This document shows, piece by piece, positions 28,676-38,166 of a stretch of 64,000 nt of DNA (position 1 is the first letter of the stretch; every line of letters begins with the position of its first letter). The notes under the pieces are model-generated. The model was not told the origin of the DNA. It searched no databases and saw only the letters and a program-made list of their open reading frames with translations. The stretch comes from a bacterium (GTDB lineage Bacteria; Desulfobacterota; Binatia; DP-6). The stretch covers positions 186,001 through 250,000 of the forward strand of contig JAHCID010000007.1 in assembly GCA_026129405.1 (NCBI GenBank), read 5' to 3'. A program made the position numbers and the translations under genes.

Positions 28676-31600
28676 TCAGCGCGAGAACGTGCCCTCGAGC
28701 AACGCGAGCATCCCGAGGCTTCCCGAAGGCACGAGCACCGCCGCGACGATCGGATGCTGCGACAACGGGGCGAAGGCCCCGCCATCGAGAGCCTGAATGC
28801 GTTCGATCGCGACCTCGGCCTCCTTGCGCAGCGCCGCGTCCTCGGGATCCGCAGAGGCCGCGAGCCGCCACGACTGCTCCCGCATCCGGGCCAGGGCCGC
28901 GATTCTGGCTCGCTGGGCGGCACGACGAACGAAGATCGCGCACGCGACGACCGACGCCGCGAGAAGACCGAGGATGACGAGAAGGCTGGGCGGGAACGCC
29001 CAGGCGTCCAGAAGCGTGCTGCGGGCCGCCAGCATCAAAGCTATCGCCAGCCCCGGATAGAAGACGAACGGCGCTACGCAGTCACTGTGCCGCTCGATGA
29101 GACGAATGCGGGCGAGCTCCCGAGCCCCGAGGATTCCCGTTCCCCAAGCCGCGCTGCGCTCCGCGAGTTCCGCGTCCGTCCACGGCTGGCTCAGGGCGCC
29201 CAGCTCGTCGATGAAGCGTACCGCCAGGCGGCTGACGTCCACCACCATGAAGTTCAGATAGACGACGGCCGCCATGCAGACGATCCCGACGATCACGCTG
29301 CTCCCACGCGCGACCGCCCCGCGCGCCGGCACGCGCGGAAAGCCGAGCATCGCGAGCAAGCACCAGGCCGTCGCGAGGAACAGCAGCGCCCCGGCGAGAG
29401 CGCGCAGGTAGCGCACCCTCGGCGTCCCTCGCATGATGTAGCCCTTCCAGAGATCGTGGGCGGTGACCGCGGGCGCGGCGCTCCCACCCTTCACCCGAAG
29501 GCTCGGATGCATTCGTCCCCTCGCCGCGTCGTACAGTACCTCCCGCAGCCCCGTCGCCCCCCCTGCGAAGCCGGTCTGCCAGCCGTAGTCCGCCGCGATC
29601 TGCGAGTCGCTCGCCGCGAGCGCATGGTGGATACGCACGATGAGGCCGAGCGCGATGAGGGTGGTCCATCCGTCCAGCACGGTCGTCGGCCAGGTGCTGA
29701 CCCCGTCGGCCAGGGAGAGGGGCTCACCGTGTCCCATCGTCTCCCACACGAGGAGCAGTACGACCAGGATCGGCGCGGCGGCGACGGCGACGACGGCGAG
29801 CCCGCGGAGGCGCGTCTCGGCGGCGCTCGCGCGGTTCGGCAGCGCCGGCGCCGCCAGAAGCACCCCGACGATCACGAGCCCGAGGAGGAGCACGCCGTCC
29901 ACGCGCGCCAATCGCCAGAACGCATCGGTCTGCAATCCGAGCAGATCGGGAGGCTGCGGGTGGCGGATGCCGTTCGCCGGGGTGGCATCGTCGATGCTGA
30001 GATCGATGGCGCCGTAGCGACCGACCTCGAAGAGGCGCGGCGGCAACGCGTCGCGATGTAGGCCTGGGGTGCTCCCGTTCGGCGGCGCATCCCGACTCAA
30101 CGCGGCCAGCGTCGCCGCATAGAGAGCCGTCTGGTACGCGTCGCGAAACGGCGGCACGCCGCCCTGCTGCTGCCAATGCACCTGCAACCCGAACCCGGAG
30201 GCCACGACGAGGTTTCGCGTCCACGCGAGCTCGGCCGGGTGCAGCATGACCGCGTCCAGGTCCGTCGTGAAGAAGACGACATCGGGGAAGCGCGGACGCA
30301 GTGCCTGGAGGACGAGCAGCTTATCGTACGCATCCGTGCCCAGGACGCCGATGGCACCGATGCGACGACAGTGATCGAGGAGGCGTCGGCCCAATCCGCA
30401 CTCGTCCGCTGCTCGTAGGCGGCGATTCACGGCCTCGATGCGGTCGGCTACCCGCCGTAGATAGTCGAGCTGACCGTTGCCTTCGGGGCGCTCGAGGGCT
30501 TCGCGCCACCGCCGCAGCTCCTCCACGGTCGGCACGAGGCGCCCGCCCCCGTTCCCGCTCTTGTCAGAGGCCGCCTTGCGCTCGCGGGCGAGGCTCCCGT
30601 CCAGTCCACGAAGATACGCGAACCGATACAGCGGAGTGCACTCCCCCTCCCCCTCGATGCAAAGTGGCGGCTTGTTGGCGGCGTGGGCGCTGAGCTTCCG
30701 CTCGAACGTGCTCGGGAACGCTCGCCCGTAGAACGTATCCCACTCGGTGACCAGCGCCACCGCGTCGCGACGGCCCTTCCCCAGGTCCAGGCCGCGAAGC
30801 GCGAGCTCGTCGACGAGCGTGCGGGCGAGCCGACCGTCGTCGGCGATGTGACGAGTGATCGTGGCGCCGCGTCGCGACAGCTGCCTCGCGAGGCGCTCGT
30901 ACTTTTTGCGGCTGCCAAGCTCCGCGTCCAGCGTCCCCTGGTCGACCGTGGCCCACGGCGAGTGGAAGAGCATCCGGAACGGGAGACCGACCGGCACGCC
31001 CTCGACCCCGCGGAGCAGCGCGACGAGCCCCCGCGAGCCGCGCGGACCGATCACGTGCACCGGCCCCCGCTGCCCTGGCGCCAGGACCTGGACGATCTCG
31101 GCGAGATCGTCGATCGGCCGCGCACCGAGCAGGTTCACCGTGATCCAGAGCACCAGCACGTGGGTCGGCCGCCCGGGATCAGGGTCGGGCCGTAACGCGT
31201 TCCGCGTATACACCTCGAACGGGATCGCCGAGCCGGTCCCGTCGGCCGATACGACCCGGTAGCGCACGTGCTCCTCGTCGCTCGGGACGTAGCCGGTCTT
31301 CCCGAGCGCCGCCACGACGGCGTAGCGATCCCGCAGGCGACTTTCCGCGTCGTCCGGCGTCCCACCCGAGCGCAGCACGACGGGCAGAACGCGCGTTCCC
31401 TGAGGGAGTGGAAGCGTCGGGCCCGCATCACCGCAGCCCGCGTTCGGACTCCTGCGCTTACATGCGGCGACGTGGGCGTCCACGGCCTGGAGCGGGTCCT
31501 GCCAGAGGCGGGCGGGGGCGGCCGACACACGCGCTCCGTCGTCGAGGCTCGCCGCCTCGTGAGGCCGGGACGATACGAGCGGGACGTCACGCCAGAGCGT

Positions 31601-31678
31601 GCCGGCAACGAGGCCCGCCACCACGATCGCGACGCCCGCCAGCTGCGCCGTCGCCTCGCGCTTGGATTCCAGGGGCAC
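28676..31678 (-). CDS. Unidentified 1000-residue membrane protein with large N-terminal extracytoplasmic domain
   Basis: An N-terminal hydrophobic segment (~12-30) is followed by ~560 mostly hydrophilic residues and then about seven membrane helices (~594, 639, 672, 769, 803, 876 and 906), with a charged cytoplasmic-type tail. The N-terminal part contains Rossmann-like strands, e.g. GPVHVIGPRGSRGL (~205), AVALVTEWDTFYGRAFP (~305) and a segment DKLLVLQALRPRFPDVVFFTTD (~456-477, cut at 20: KLLVLQALRPRFPDVVFFTT), which look like a type I periplasmic-binding fold. No established family is recognised. Codon use is less G/C-biased than most of the window. It may be a receptor-like protein; PhoD-like and unknown membrane genes lie upstream on the same strand. 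Confidence 0.8.
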   Translation of the reverse strand: MPLESKREATAQLAGVAIVVAGLVAGTLWRDVPLVSSRPHEAASLDDGARVSAAPARLWQDPLQAVDAHVAACKRRSPNAGCGDAGPTLPLPQGTRVLPVVLRSGGTPDDAESRLRDRYAVVAALGKTGYVPSDEEHVRYRVVSADGTGSAIPFEVYTRNALRPDPDPGRPTHVLVLWITVNLLGARPIDDLAEIVQVLAPGQRGPVHVIGPRGSRGLVALLRGVEGVPVGLPFRMLFHSPWATVDQGTLDAELGSRKKYERLARQLSRRGATITRHIADDGRLARTLVDELALRGLDLGKGRRDAVALVTEWDTFYGRAFPSTFERKLSAHAANKPPLCIEGEGECTPLYRFAYLRGLDGSLARERKAASDKSGNGGGRLVPTVEELRRWREALERPEGNGQLDYLRRVADRIEAVNRRLRAADECGLGRRLLDHCRRIGAIGVLGTDAYDKLLVLQALRPRFPDVVFFTTDLDAVMLHPAELAWTRNLVVASGFGLQVHWQQQGGVPPFRDAYQTALYAATLAALSRDAPPNGSTPGLHRDALPPRLFEVGRYGAIDLSIDDATPANGIRHPQPPDLLGLQTDAFWRLARVDGVLLLGLVIVGVLLAAPALPNRASAAETRLRGLAVVAVAAAPILVVLLLVWETMGHGEPLSLADGVSTWPTTVLDGWTTLIALGLIVRIHHALAASDSQIAADYGWQTGFAGGATGLREVLYDAARGRMHPSLRVKGGSAAPAVTAHDLWKGYIMRGTPRVRYLRALAGALLFLATAWCLLAMLGFPRVPARGAVARGSSVIVGIVCMAAVVYLNFMVVDVSRLAVRFIDELGALSQPWTDAELAERSAAWGTGILGARELARIRLIERHSDCVAPFVFYPGLAIALMLAARSTLLDAWAFPPSLLVILGLLAASVVACAIFVRRAAQRARIAALARMREQSWRLAASADPEDAALRKEAEVAIERIQALDGGAFAPLSQHPIVAAVLVPSGSLGMLALLEGTFSR

Positions 31679-31844
31679 TGGAATCTCTGACTAGCAATCT
31701 CGATGCCTCGCTCTCCGCCAGCCCGGAGACACGCATCGCGTCGCCCCGGCAGGCGCTCGTGCGCCCCGACCGTCCGGCCCCCGAGACAACGCGTCCGCCG
31801 CCCTGGATCGGAACGCCGATCCGGCGGTCGGTGCCCGGCCCGCG

Positions 31845-32740
31845 TCAGTAGGGCCGGTCGCCGGCCACCGTCACGCGCTCCATCACGCGCACCTCGGGCC
31901 AGTAGTCCGAGCTGGCGTAGTGCTGCGTCGAGCGGTTGTCCCAGAAGGCGATCGAGTCCTTCCGCCAGTGGAAGCGCACCTGGTACTCGGGGCAGCTCGC
32001 CTGCTGGTAGAGGTAGCTCAGGAGACGGGCGCTCTCGTCGCGCTCCATGCCCTCGACGTGGCTGGTGAAGCCGCGGTTCACGTAGATCACCTTCTCGCCC
32101 GTCTGCGGATGCGTGCGCACGATCGGGTGCGAGACCGGCGGGTACTCGCGCTGCTTCTCGGCGAGCTTCTCCGGCGAGAGCATGCGTCCGAAGGTGATCG
32201 TGAAGTCGTGCACCGCCCGCAGGCCGTCGATCCGCTCCCTCACCGCTTCGGGCAATCCTTCGTAGGCGGCCGCCATGTCGGCGAAGAGCGTGTCGCCACC
32301 GACCGGCGGACATTCGCGGCAGCGCAGGATCGAGCCCAGCGACGGGGCCACGCGCCAGGTCACGTCGGAGTGCCAGCCGTTCTCGTAGCCGCCGATCGCC
32401 TCGTTCTTCGCCAGCAGCACGACCTCGGGGCAGCCCTCCGGCGCGGGCAGGAACGGGTGCACCTCGAGCTCGCCGAAGCGGCGGCCGAAGGCGGCGTGCT
32501 CGGCCGGCGAGAGGTCCTGGTCGCGGAAGAAGAGGACCTTGAACGCGAGCAGCGCGCGCCGGAGCTCCGCGAAGTCGCGTCGTCGAGCGGGCGGCGCAGG
32601 TCGAGGCCGGCGATCTCGGCGCCGAGCGTGGCGCCCACCTGCTCGACGCCGAAGCCCTCGAAGCGCAGGGCCGCGAGCGCTTCGCGGCGGCGGCGCAGAA
32701 ACTTGCGCGGTCCGACGGGCGGCAGGACGTCGATCTGCAT
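31845..32740 (-). pseudogene. TauD/TfdA-family Fe(II)/2-oxoglutarate dioxygenase with a frameshift
   Basis: The reading begins at the ATG (MQIDVLPPVGPRKFLRRR, then GAEIAGLDLRRPLDDA) and breaks at about 32576-32580; the rest (DFAELRRALLAFKVLFFRDQ to the end) lies in another frame. Length is 3n+2; one added base (for example a G before ACTTCGC) gives a 298-residue intact protein. The iron ligands are present after the break: NGWHSDVTW (HxD, His ~125) and the distal His/Arg region TQHYASSDYWPEVRVMERVTV near the C-terminus (distal pair shown as RSTQHY and RVMERV). Family members oxidise taurine, 2,4-D, alkyl sulfates and other acids. Either a sequencing error or a recent loss; nothing else looks decayed. 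Confidence 0.82.
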
Positions 32741-32959
32741 GGCGGCCAGCATCGCACGGCCGCGTCGGCGCGATCCACCCTCGTGGACTCGAGCCGCAAC
32801 GGGCCTGCCCATTCGTCGTGTCCTCTCGCTCCAGTTTCCAACCACACCGCGAGCGGGTGGCGGGCGTGTTCGAGCCGAGAGCCGAAAGGCCGCCGGCGTC
32901 CAGCTGCGCGGCGGCCCGCCCCCTGGACGTCGCGCCGAAACGATCGGGTGCGAAGGGCC

Positions 32960-34393
32960 TCACACCACGAGCGTCGCGCGACAGGGCCAGCGTCCCCCGC
33001 TCCAGCGATCGTCGGCCACACGTTGGGTGTCCAGGCTCTCGACCTCGAACTCGGCGAGCAGTTCATGGCCGGCGCGCCGGATGGTCAAGAACCCGATGGC
33101 GTGCTCGTTGGTGGCGAAGATAGTTCCTTCGTCGAAATGCGGTAGTCTGCGCAGCAGCGCACCGCGCGCGGCGCCGTCGAGCTTCGGATCCGCGCGTCTA
33201 CCGACGTCCGCACGGGTCGAAACGATGCTCGGCAGCCCGACCCGCGCGAGCGGTGAGGTCACGAACTCGATGAGCATGGCATCGGGTCGCGACGCCGTCC
33301 GGCACCGCCAGCGCACGAGTCGGCTCCAGTGGATGTCGCCGGACAGTACGATGAAGCTGACTCCGCGCGTCGCGATTGCCCATCGCAGCGAGGCGATGAG
33401 GTCGTCGTAATCGTCGTAGTCTGCCAACGTGGTGTCGAAGTCGCTCCACGACGTCGCCGCCGCCAGGATGGGCTGCCCGAGCACGAGGATGCCGAGCCGA
33501 GGCACGCTCGCGATCCATGCGTGGAGCGCATGGCGTTGCGCAGCGGTCATCAGGTGGGACCGTCGCAGCCTGTGCGGGCATTCGCCGTCCGGGACCGTGG
33601 GACACCGGGAATGATCGGGACTCGCGCGGTCGGTCCGCGTGTCCGCGACGAACAGATCGACGTCCGCCTGCCGCCATGCGCACCAGGCGCGCTTCTCCGC
33701 CGCTCCCCCGGTGATGCCGGGTGCGAAGTTCCATTGCCCCTGCTCTCCCCAGTTCGCTGCGCGAGCAGCGTCGGCCCACTGCGCCCAGCTCCACCAGCTG
33801 CGCGACAGCCAGATCGTCGTCTCCGGGTAGTTGTTCCAGTACTCGTGGTCGTCGCACGCGAAGACATTCGCGCCGCCCGCGAGGAGCGGGCCGAGACGCC
33901 CGGGGGCCCACGCTGCTTCGTAGCGCCGGGCGTAGACCAGCGTGGGATCGTCGCGCGTCCAGTCCGACGGCACGTCGGCGTAGATCTGATCGCCGCAGAG
34001 CACGTTCAGGTGCGGCGGGCTCGAGCGCGCCGCGAGGCGACCGAGCACCCGTCCCGCGCGGCCCACGAACTGGTCCGAGGGAAAGTAGCAGGAGAGGAGC
34101 GAGAGCCCGAAGGAGGTGTGGGCGTCGAGCCCTGCGGGCGCGGTCCGAAACCCGACGGTACTGCCACCGAACGGCCCGAGGTCGGCGACATAGTGCGTAT
34201 CCGGGACGAGGTTGGCGAAGTCCACGACCCAGGTCGTCACCGGCGCCGGCCGATCCGCCACGTCGAAGCGGCAGAGCGTGCCGTGCGGCGGCGTGAGGCG
34301 AACGGGGCACGGCGGCGACGGCCAGCCGTCGAGCCGCAAGCGCGCACTCCGCGCCGTCACGGTGCCCACGAGCAGGCGCCGGCGATCAGCCAC
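32960..34393 (-). CDS. PhoD-like metallophosphatase (alkaline phosphatase D family)
   Basis: 477 residues from a GTG overlapping the upstream gene by eight bases (an in-frame TTG at 34408 is an alternative). An N-terminal Fn3-like region leads into the phosphatase domain with metal-binding motifs LCGDQIYADVPSDW (~128), FACDDHEYWNNYPE (~170) and VLSGDIHWSRLV (~355). PhoD enzymes hydrolyse phosphate mono- and diesters outside the cytoplasm, but no Tat or Sec signal is visible here, so a cytoplasmic or co-secreted role is possible. Codon use is less GC-biased than the neighbours, like the membrane proteins on either side. Confidence 0.85.
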   Translation of the reverse strand: MADRRRLLVGTVTARSARLRLDGWPSPPCPVRLTPPHGTLCRFDVADRPAPVTTWVVDFANLVPDTHYVADLGPFGGSTVGFRTAPAGLDAHTSFGLSLLSCYFPSDQFVGRAGRVLGRLAARSSPPHLNVLCGDQIYADVPSDWTRDDPTLVYARRYEAAWAPGRLGPLLAGGANVFACDDHEYWNNYPETTIWLSRSWWSWAQWADAARAANWGEQGQWNFAPGITGGAAEKRAWCAWRQADVDLFVADTRTDRASPDHSRCPTVPDGECPHRLRRSHLMTAAQRHALHAWIASVPRLGILVLGQPILAAATSWSDFDTTLADYDDYDDLIASLRWAIATRGVSFIVLSGDIHWSRLVRWRCRTASRPDAMLIEFVTSPLARVGLPSIVSTRADVGRRADPKLDGAARGALLRRLPHFDEGTIFATNEHAIGFLTIRRAGHELLAEFEVESLDTQRVADDRWSGGRWPCRATLVV

Positions 34394-35327
34394 GAAGGCG
34401 TGCGCCAAGCCCGACCAGCGAGTCGGTCAGGCTCTTCGAGACTCGCGGAGCGACCAACAGCAGCCCGAACGCGGCGAGGAATACGACGGGCATCGCGGAC
34501 ACCGACCACGTGTCGGGCATTGCAGCCGGGGGCCCGTCGAGGGGAGCGTTGCGCAGCATGGCGGTGACGAGCCCAGCCTCGACGGCTGCGAAAGCGATGG
34601 AGGCCCAGTGCAGCTGGCGGTGGTAGCGGTACTCGGCCGCCTTGATCGCGTTCGCCAGCTCGCGCTCCGCGCGCATGACGCCCGGAACGAACGCTTCCAC
34701 GAACGCGTCCCGCCAGGTCTGGAGCAGCCCCGGGTTCACGCGCTCGACCTGACCGAGCATCTCCAGCCAGCGGGCGACGGTCTCGCGGATCCGAGCGTCC
34801 TCCGGCGTGAACGCCTCGAGGCCGATGCTGATCTCTCCGCGTTCGCGAGCGCCGCTGCGGATCAGCTGGTCCAGACCCTCGACTACCTCCCGGCAGTCGG
34901 GCCCGGCAGCCATGAGGGCGATGCGTGTCACGTTCTGGACGTCGGCGTCCGAGACGTCCGAGACGGGGTCGTCACCCACAGCGCGGAGCACGAAGCTCTC
35001 GATCAGACGTCGCTGTGGCCCGTCCCACCAGTCCCGCCGCAGCTCCGGGGAGAGGCCGGCCGGAATCGTGCCGATGGGCTTGTTCGCCAGCAACGCCCAG
35101 CGCGGACCTTCGCCTGCCCCGTAGACGCTGCCGTACACGATGTACAGCAGGGCCTCCCAGTAGCGACGAACCTTCACACCGGTGAGCTTGAAGAGCTCGA
35201 CGAGCGCCTGGTGCACCGGAGCGAATAGGCCGATCAGTGCAAGGAAGTCCGGGGAAAGCATCCGATTGAACGACTGCAGGAACGCCGCCGGGAGATCCAT
35301 GCCGGCATCTTGCAAGGCGGATACCAT
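34386..35327 (-). CDS. Unidentified protein with two C-terminal membrane helices
   Basis: 313 residues from the ATG at 35327; an upstream GTG at 35507 would add 60 residues of less protein-like sequence. The N-terminal 230 residues are mainly helical and charged, with LLYIVYGSVYGAGEGPRW (~55) and a long helix AFVEAFVPGVMRAERELAN. Two hydrophobic helices near ~245-262 and ~283-302 end the protein. No family is recognised. A perfect 14-base palindrome (GCTCGATATCGAGC, 35332-35345) lies just before the chosen ATG. The stop overlaps the start of the PhoD-like gene, so the two are coupled. Confidence 0.65.
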   Translation of the reverse strand: MVSALQDAGMDLPAAFLQSFNRMLSPDFLALIGLFAPVHQALVELFKLTGVKVRRYWEALLYIVYGSVYGAGEGPRWALLANKPIGTIPAGLSPELRRDWWDGPQRRLIESFVLRAVGDDPVSDVSDADVQNVTRIALMAAGPDCREVVEGLDQLIRSGARERGEISIGLEAFTPEDARIRETVARWLEMLGQVERVNPGLLQTWRDAFVEAFVPGVMRAERELANAIKAAEYRYHRQLHWASIAFAAVEAGLVTAMLRNAPLDGPPAAMPDTWSVSAMPVVFLAAFGLLLVAPRVSKSLTDSLVGLGARLRG

Positions 35328-35522
35328 CCGCGCTCGATATCGAGCCCAATGCGGACGCACACACACCCAGCGGCGCTGCCCGCCATCCGTCCAGCAGAGC
35401 GGACGGACGTGGAATATCCTGGACACCCGAGGCTGCTCCTGCGTGCCGGCGGCCCGTAGAAAGGGGGCCGTCACCCCGATGGTGCCGTGCTCCGCGGGAC
35501 CACGCACTAGCGGTCGCGCCCG

Positions 35523-36905
35523 TCAGGACGCCGCCGCGAGTCGCTCCACCGCCGTGGCGAGGCGCTTGCCGTAGAAGCGCAGGCAGTTCCCCGCCAGCAG
35601 CTTGGCGAGATGCTCGCGGCCGTACTCGCGCGTCGTGGCCACGTTCTTCACGCAGTCGGTGAGAACGCCGTCCCAGTGTCCGTAGTCGGCGCTGAAGCAC
35701 GCGACGTCCTCGCCCAGCGGACCGAGGGCCTCGCGCAGGTACGCGGGCGCCGGATCGTCGGACTCGAAGCTCACGTAGATCTGCCCGCGGCGGAAGAAGT
35801 CGACGGGATCGTGGTCGAGGTGCCGGTGCTCGTGCAGGAACTCGGCGGCGCCGGCGGCGGTCCGCTCCTCGTGCGTGGTCGCGCGCCAGAGGTCCCACGC
35901 CTGCTTCGCCTTGCGCAGCGGCTGGCGCTTCTGCGCGCGGCCGACCTTCTCGCGCAGCAGCTCGCGTGCGAACTGCGCACCGGGGACCTTCGTATGCGGC
36001 TGGAAGTCGCGGATGCGCTTCTCCCAGTGCTCGTGGAAGGCGTGGATCAGGTCGGGGAGCCAACCGCAGCCGGCCTCGAGGAAGCCCAGGCGCAGCGCCG
36101 GGAAGCGGTCGAAGACGCCGTCGAAGACGCAGGTCGCGAGCGCCATCTGCATCTGGTTCCGGTGTCCGAAGATGTGCGACAGGACGAACGTGTCGACCTG
36201 CTCGGCGATGCCCGCCGGCATGTAGACGCCGGGCGACCCGTGCACGCCGACGGCGACGTCGAGCGCTTCCGCGGCGGCGAGGATCGGCGCGAAGTCGGGA
36301 TGCGAGAGGTGCTTCGGCAGGCGCACGTGCGGGAAGGCGTCGCGCGCCGCGGGGTGCGGCACCGGCAGGCTCGGGGGCACGTGCACGCCGACCATGCCGA
36401 GCTCCTCGACACAGCGGCGCAGCTCCTTCGTCGCTTCGCCGACGTCGACCAGCGACACGAACCCGACCGGGAAGAGCCGCCCCGCCCACGGCCGACAGTC
36501 GTCGGCGATGTAGTCGTTGTAGGCGCGCATGCAGGCGACCGCGAGCTCGGGGTCGATGATCGCCTCGAAGCTGAGCGTCATCGAGCCGTAGAGCACCTGC
36601 GCGTCGACGCCCTCGCGGTCCATGTGCTGCACGCGGATGCGGTTGAAGACGCCGCCGATGGCGGTCTCGGGATGGATGGCGGCGAACGCGCCCTTGCCCG
36701 GGCCCTCGGGCTGCGGGAAGAGGCGCTCCAGCTCCGGGCGGCCGGTCTGCGGGTCGACGTCGCGGATCACGAGCCGCTGCTGCCCGAAGCGGTCGCGCCG
36801 GGCGCGCAGGCGCGCGCGGTACGGGGCGTCCAGGTAGTCGAAGAAGACGACCGGGTTCTCCATCTTGTGCGCGTCGGCGTCGACGACCGGCAGTCCGTCC
36901 CACAT
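35523..36905 (-). CDS. Amidohydrolase 2-family metal-dependent hydrolase/decarboxylase
   Basis: 460 residues. The metal site begins with VVDADAHKMEN (~7-17, D-x-H form), and continues with VGVHGSPGVYMP (~222), LSHIFGHRNQM (~243) and the catalytic-type Asp in FSADYGHWDG (~405). The amidohydrolase 2 family includes ACMS decarboxylase, 5-carboxyvanillate decarboxylase and related enzymes acting on aromatic or cyclic substrates. An insertion between ~290 and 380 is highly charged. It starts at an ATG 92 bases from the divergent M20 gene. Substrate unknown. Confidence 0.86.
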   Translation of the reverse strand: MWDGLPVVDADAHKMENPVVFFDYLDAPYRARLRARRDRFGQQRLVIRDVDPQTGRPELERLFPQPEGPGKGAFAAIHPETAIGGVFNRIRVQHMDREGVDAQVLYGSMTLSFEAIIDPELAVACMRAYNDYIADDCRPWAGRLFPVGFVSLVDVGEATKELRRCVEELGMVGVHVPPSLPVPHPAARDAFPHVRLPKHLSHPDFAPILAAAEALDVAVGVHGSPGVYMPAGIAEQVDTFVLSHIFGHRNQMQMALATCVFDGVFDRFPALRLGFLEAGCGWLPDLIHAFHEHWEKRIRDFQPHTKVPGAQFARELLREKVGRAQKRQPLRKAKQAWDLWRATTHEERTAAGAAEFLHEHRHLDHDPVDFFRRGQIYVSFESDDPAPAYLREALGPLGEDVACFSADYGHWDGVLTDCVKNVATTREYGREHLAKLLAGNCLRFYGKRLATAVERLAAAS

Positions 36906-36997
36906 GCGGTCGATATAGGGAGGGGCTCATCGAGCGGTCAACGGGGTCGTGACGAGGCGGCTTGACGGTGCGCAAGAGGCTCTGCGAGGCTCGCCCG

Positions 36998-38155
36998 ATG
37001 ACGCCCAAGGACGCGGCACGCGAGCGCATCCGGCACGCCGAACCCGATCTCCTGGCGCTGCACCGCCGCATCCACACCTACCCGGAGCTGGCGTTCGAGG
37101 AGGAGCGCGCCGCCGGCTGGTGCGCCGACGCCCTCGACGCCGCGGGCTTCCGCGTCGAGCGCGGCGTCGCGGGCCTGCCGACGGCGTTCGAGGCGACCGC
37201 CGGCTCGGGCCCGCTCCACGTCGCGATCTGCGCCGAGTACGACTGTCTGCCCGACATCGGCCACGCCTGCGGCCACAACCTCATCGCCGCCGCGGCGATC
37301 GGCGCGGGCATCGCCGCGGCGCGCGTCGCGGACGACGTCGGGCTCACGGTGCACGTCCTCGGCACGCCGGCCGAGGAGGCGGGCGGCGGCAAGATCCTCA
37401 TGCTCGAGCGCGGCGTCTTCTCGGGCGTGCACTGCGCCATGATGGTGCATCCCGCGCCGGTCGACGTGGTCGAGCCGCCGGTGCTCGCCTTCTCCGAGTT
37501 CGACGTCAACTACTTCGGCAAGGAGGCGCACTCCGCCGCCTTCCCCGAGCGCGGCGTCAACGCCGCCGACGCCCTCACCATCGCGCAGACCGCCATCGGC
37601 CTCCTGCGCCAGCACATCCGCCGCACCGACCGCGTCCACGGCATCGTCACGCGCGGCGGCTCGGCGCCCAACGTCGTCCCCGCCCACACCTGCGCGCGCT
37701 ACATCGTGCGCGCGCAGACGCTCGCCGACCTCGGCGAGATCCGTGAGAAGGTCCTGCGCTGCTTCGAGGCCGGAGCGCTCGCCACCGGCAGCCGCATGGA
37801 CGTCGCCGACGTCGGGGCGCCATACGCCGAGATGCACCACGAGCCGCACCTGGCGGAGCTCTACCGCCGCAACGCCGAGGCGCTCGGCCGCAGCTTCCCG
37901 GACGTCCGCGCCATCCTGGAGCGCGCCGCCGGCTCGACCGACATGGGCAACGTCTCGCTCGCCCTGCCGTCGATCCATCCGATGATCGGCGTCGAGTCGT
38001 TTCCGGCGGTGAATCACCAGCCGGAGTTCACGGCCGCGTGCGCGACGCCGTCGGCCGATCGCGCCGTGCTCGACGGCGCCACGGCGCTCGCCTGGACGGC
38101 CATCGACGTGGCGAGCGACCCGGGGCTCGTCGCCCGGCTACGCCGCCGCGGCTGA
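36998..38155 (+). CDS. M20-family amidohydrolase (AbgB/IAA-amino-acid-hydrolase type)
   Basis: 385 residues from the ATG at 36998, which has GAGG nine bases upstream (a TTG at 36962 is possible). Metal-binding and catalytic motifs are YDCLPDIGHACGHNL (~80-94), GTPAEEAGGGK (~122) and MMVHPAPVDV (~150), and the dimerisation domain and C-terminal metal region NHQPEFT are present. M20D enzymes cleave N-acyl or p-aminobenzoyl-glutamate-type amides in the cytoplasm. It diverges from the amidohydrolase 2 gene; both act on amide-like substrates and may share a pathway. A hairpin overlaps its stop codon. Confidence 0.9.
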   Translation: MTPKDAARERIRHAEPDLLALHRRIHTYPELAFEEERAAGWCADALDAAGFRVERGVAGLPTAFEATAGSGPLHVAICAEYDCLPDIGHACGHNLIAAAAIGAGIAAARVADDVGLTVHVLGTPAEEAGGGKILMLERGVFSGVHCAMMVHPAPVDVVEPPVLAFSEFDVNYFGKEAHSAAFPERGVNAADALTIAQTAIGLLRQHIRRTDRVHGIVTRGGSAPNVVPAHTCARYIVRAQTLADLGEIREKVLRCFEAGALATGSRMDVADVGAPYAEMHHEPHLAELYRRNAEALGRSFPDVRAILERAAGSTDMGNVSLALPSIHPMIGVESFPAVNHQPEFTAACATPSADRAVLDGATALAWTAIDVASDPGLVARLRRRG

Positions 38156-38165
38156 GCAGCCGCGG
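38146..38165. terminator. Hairpin between convergent M20 and secreted-protein genes
   Basis: CCGCGGCT, a four-base loop GAGC and AGCCGCGG form an eight-base perfect stem that spans the M20 stop codon and ends one base before the convergent gene. It would fold on both strands, so it may serve both genes. No T-run is present, as is common in high-GC genomes. Confidence 0.5.
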
Positions 38166-38166
38166 C

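Noticed and set aside
35328-35507. Sixty-residue N-terminal extension of the membrane protein at 34386
   Set aside because: No ribosome site, atypical composition, and a good ATG lies downstream; the palindrome in this stretch suggests regulatory DNA.
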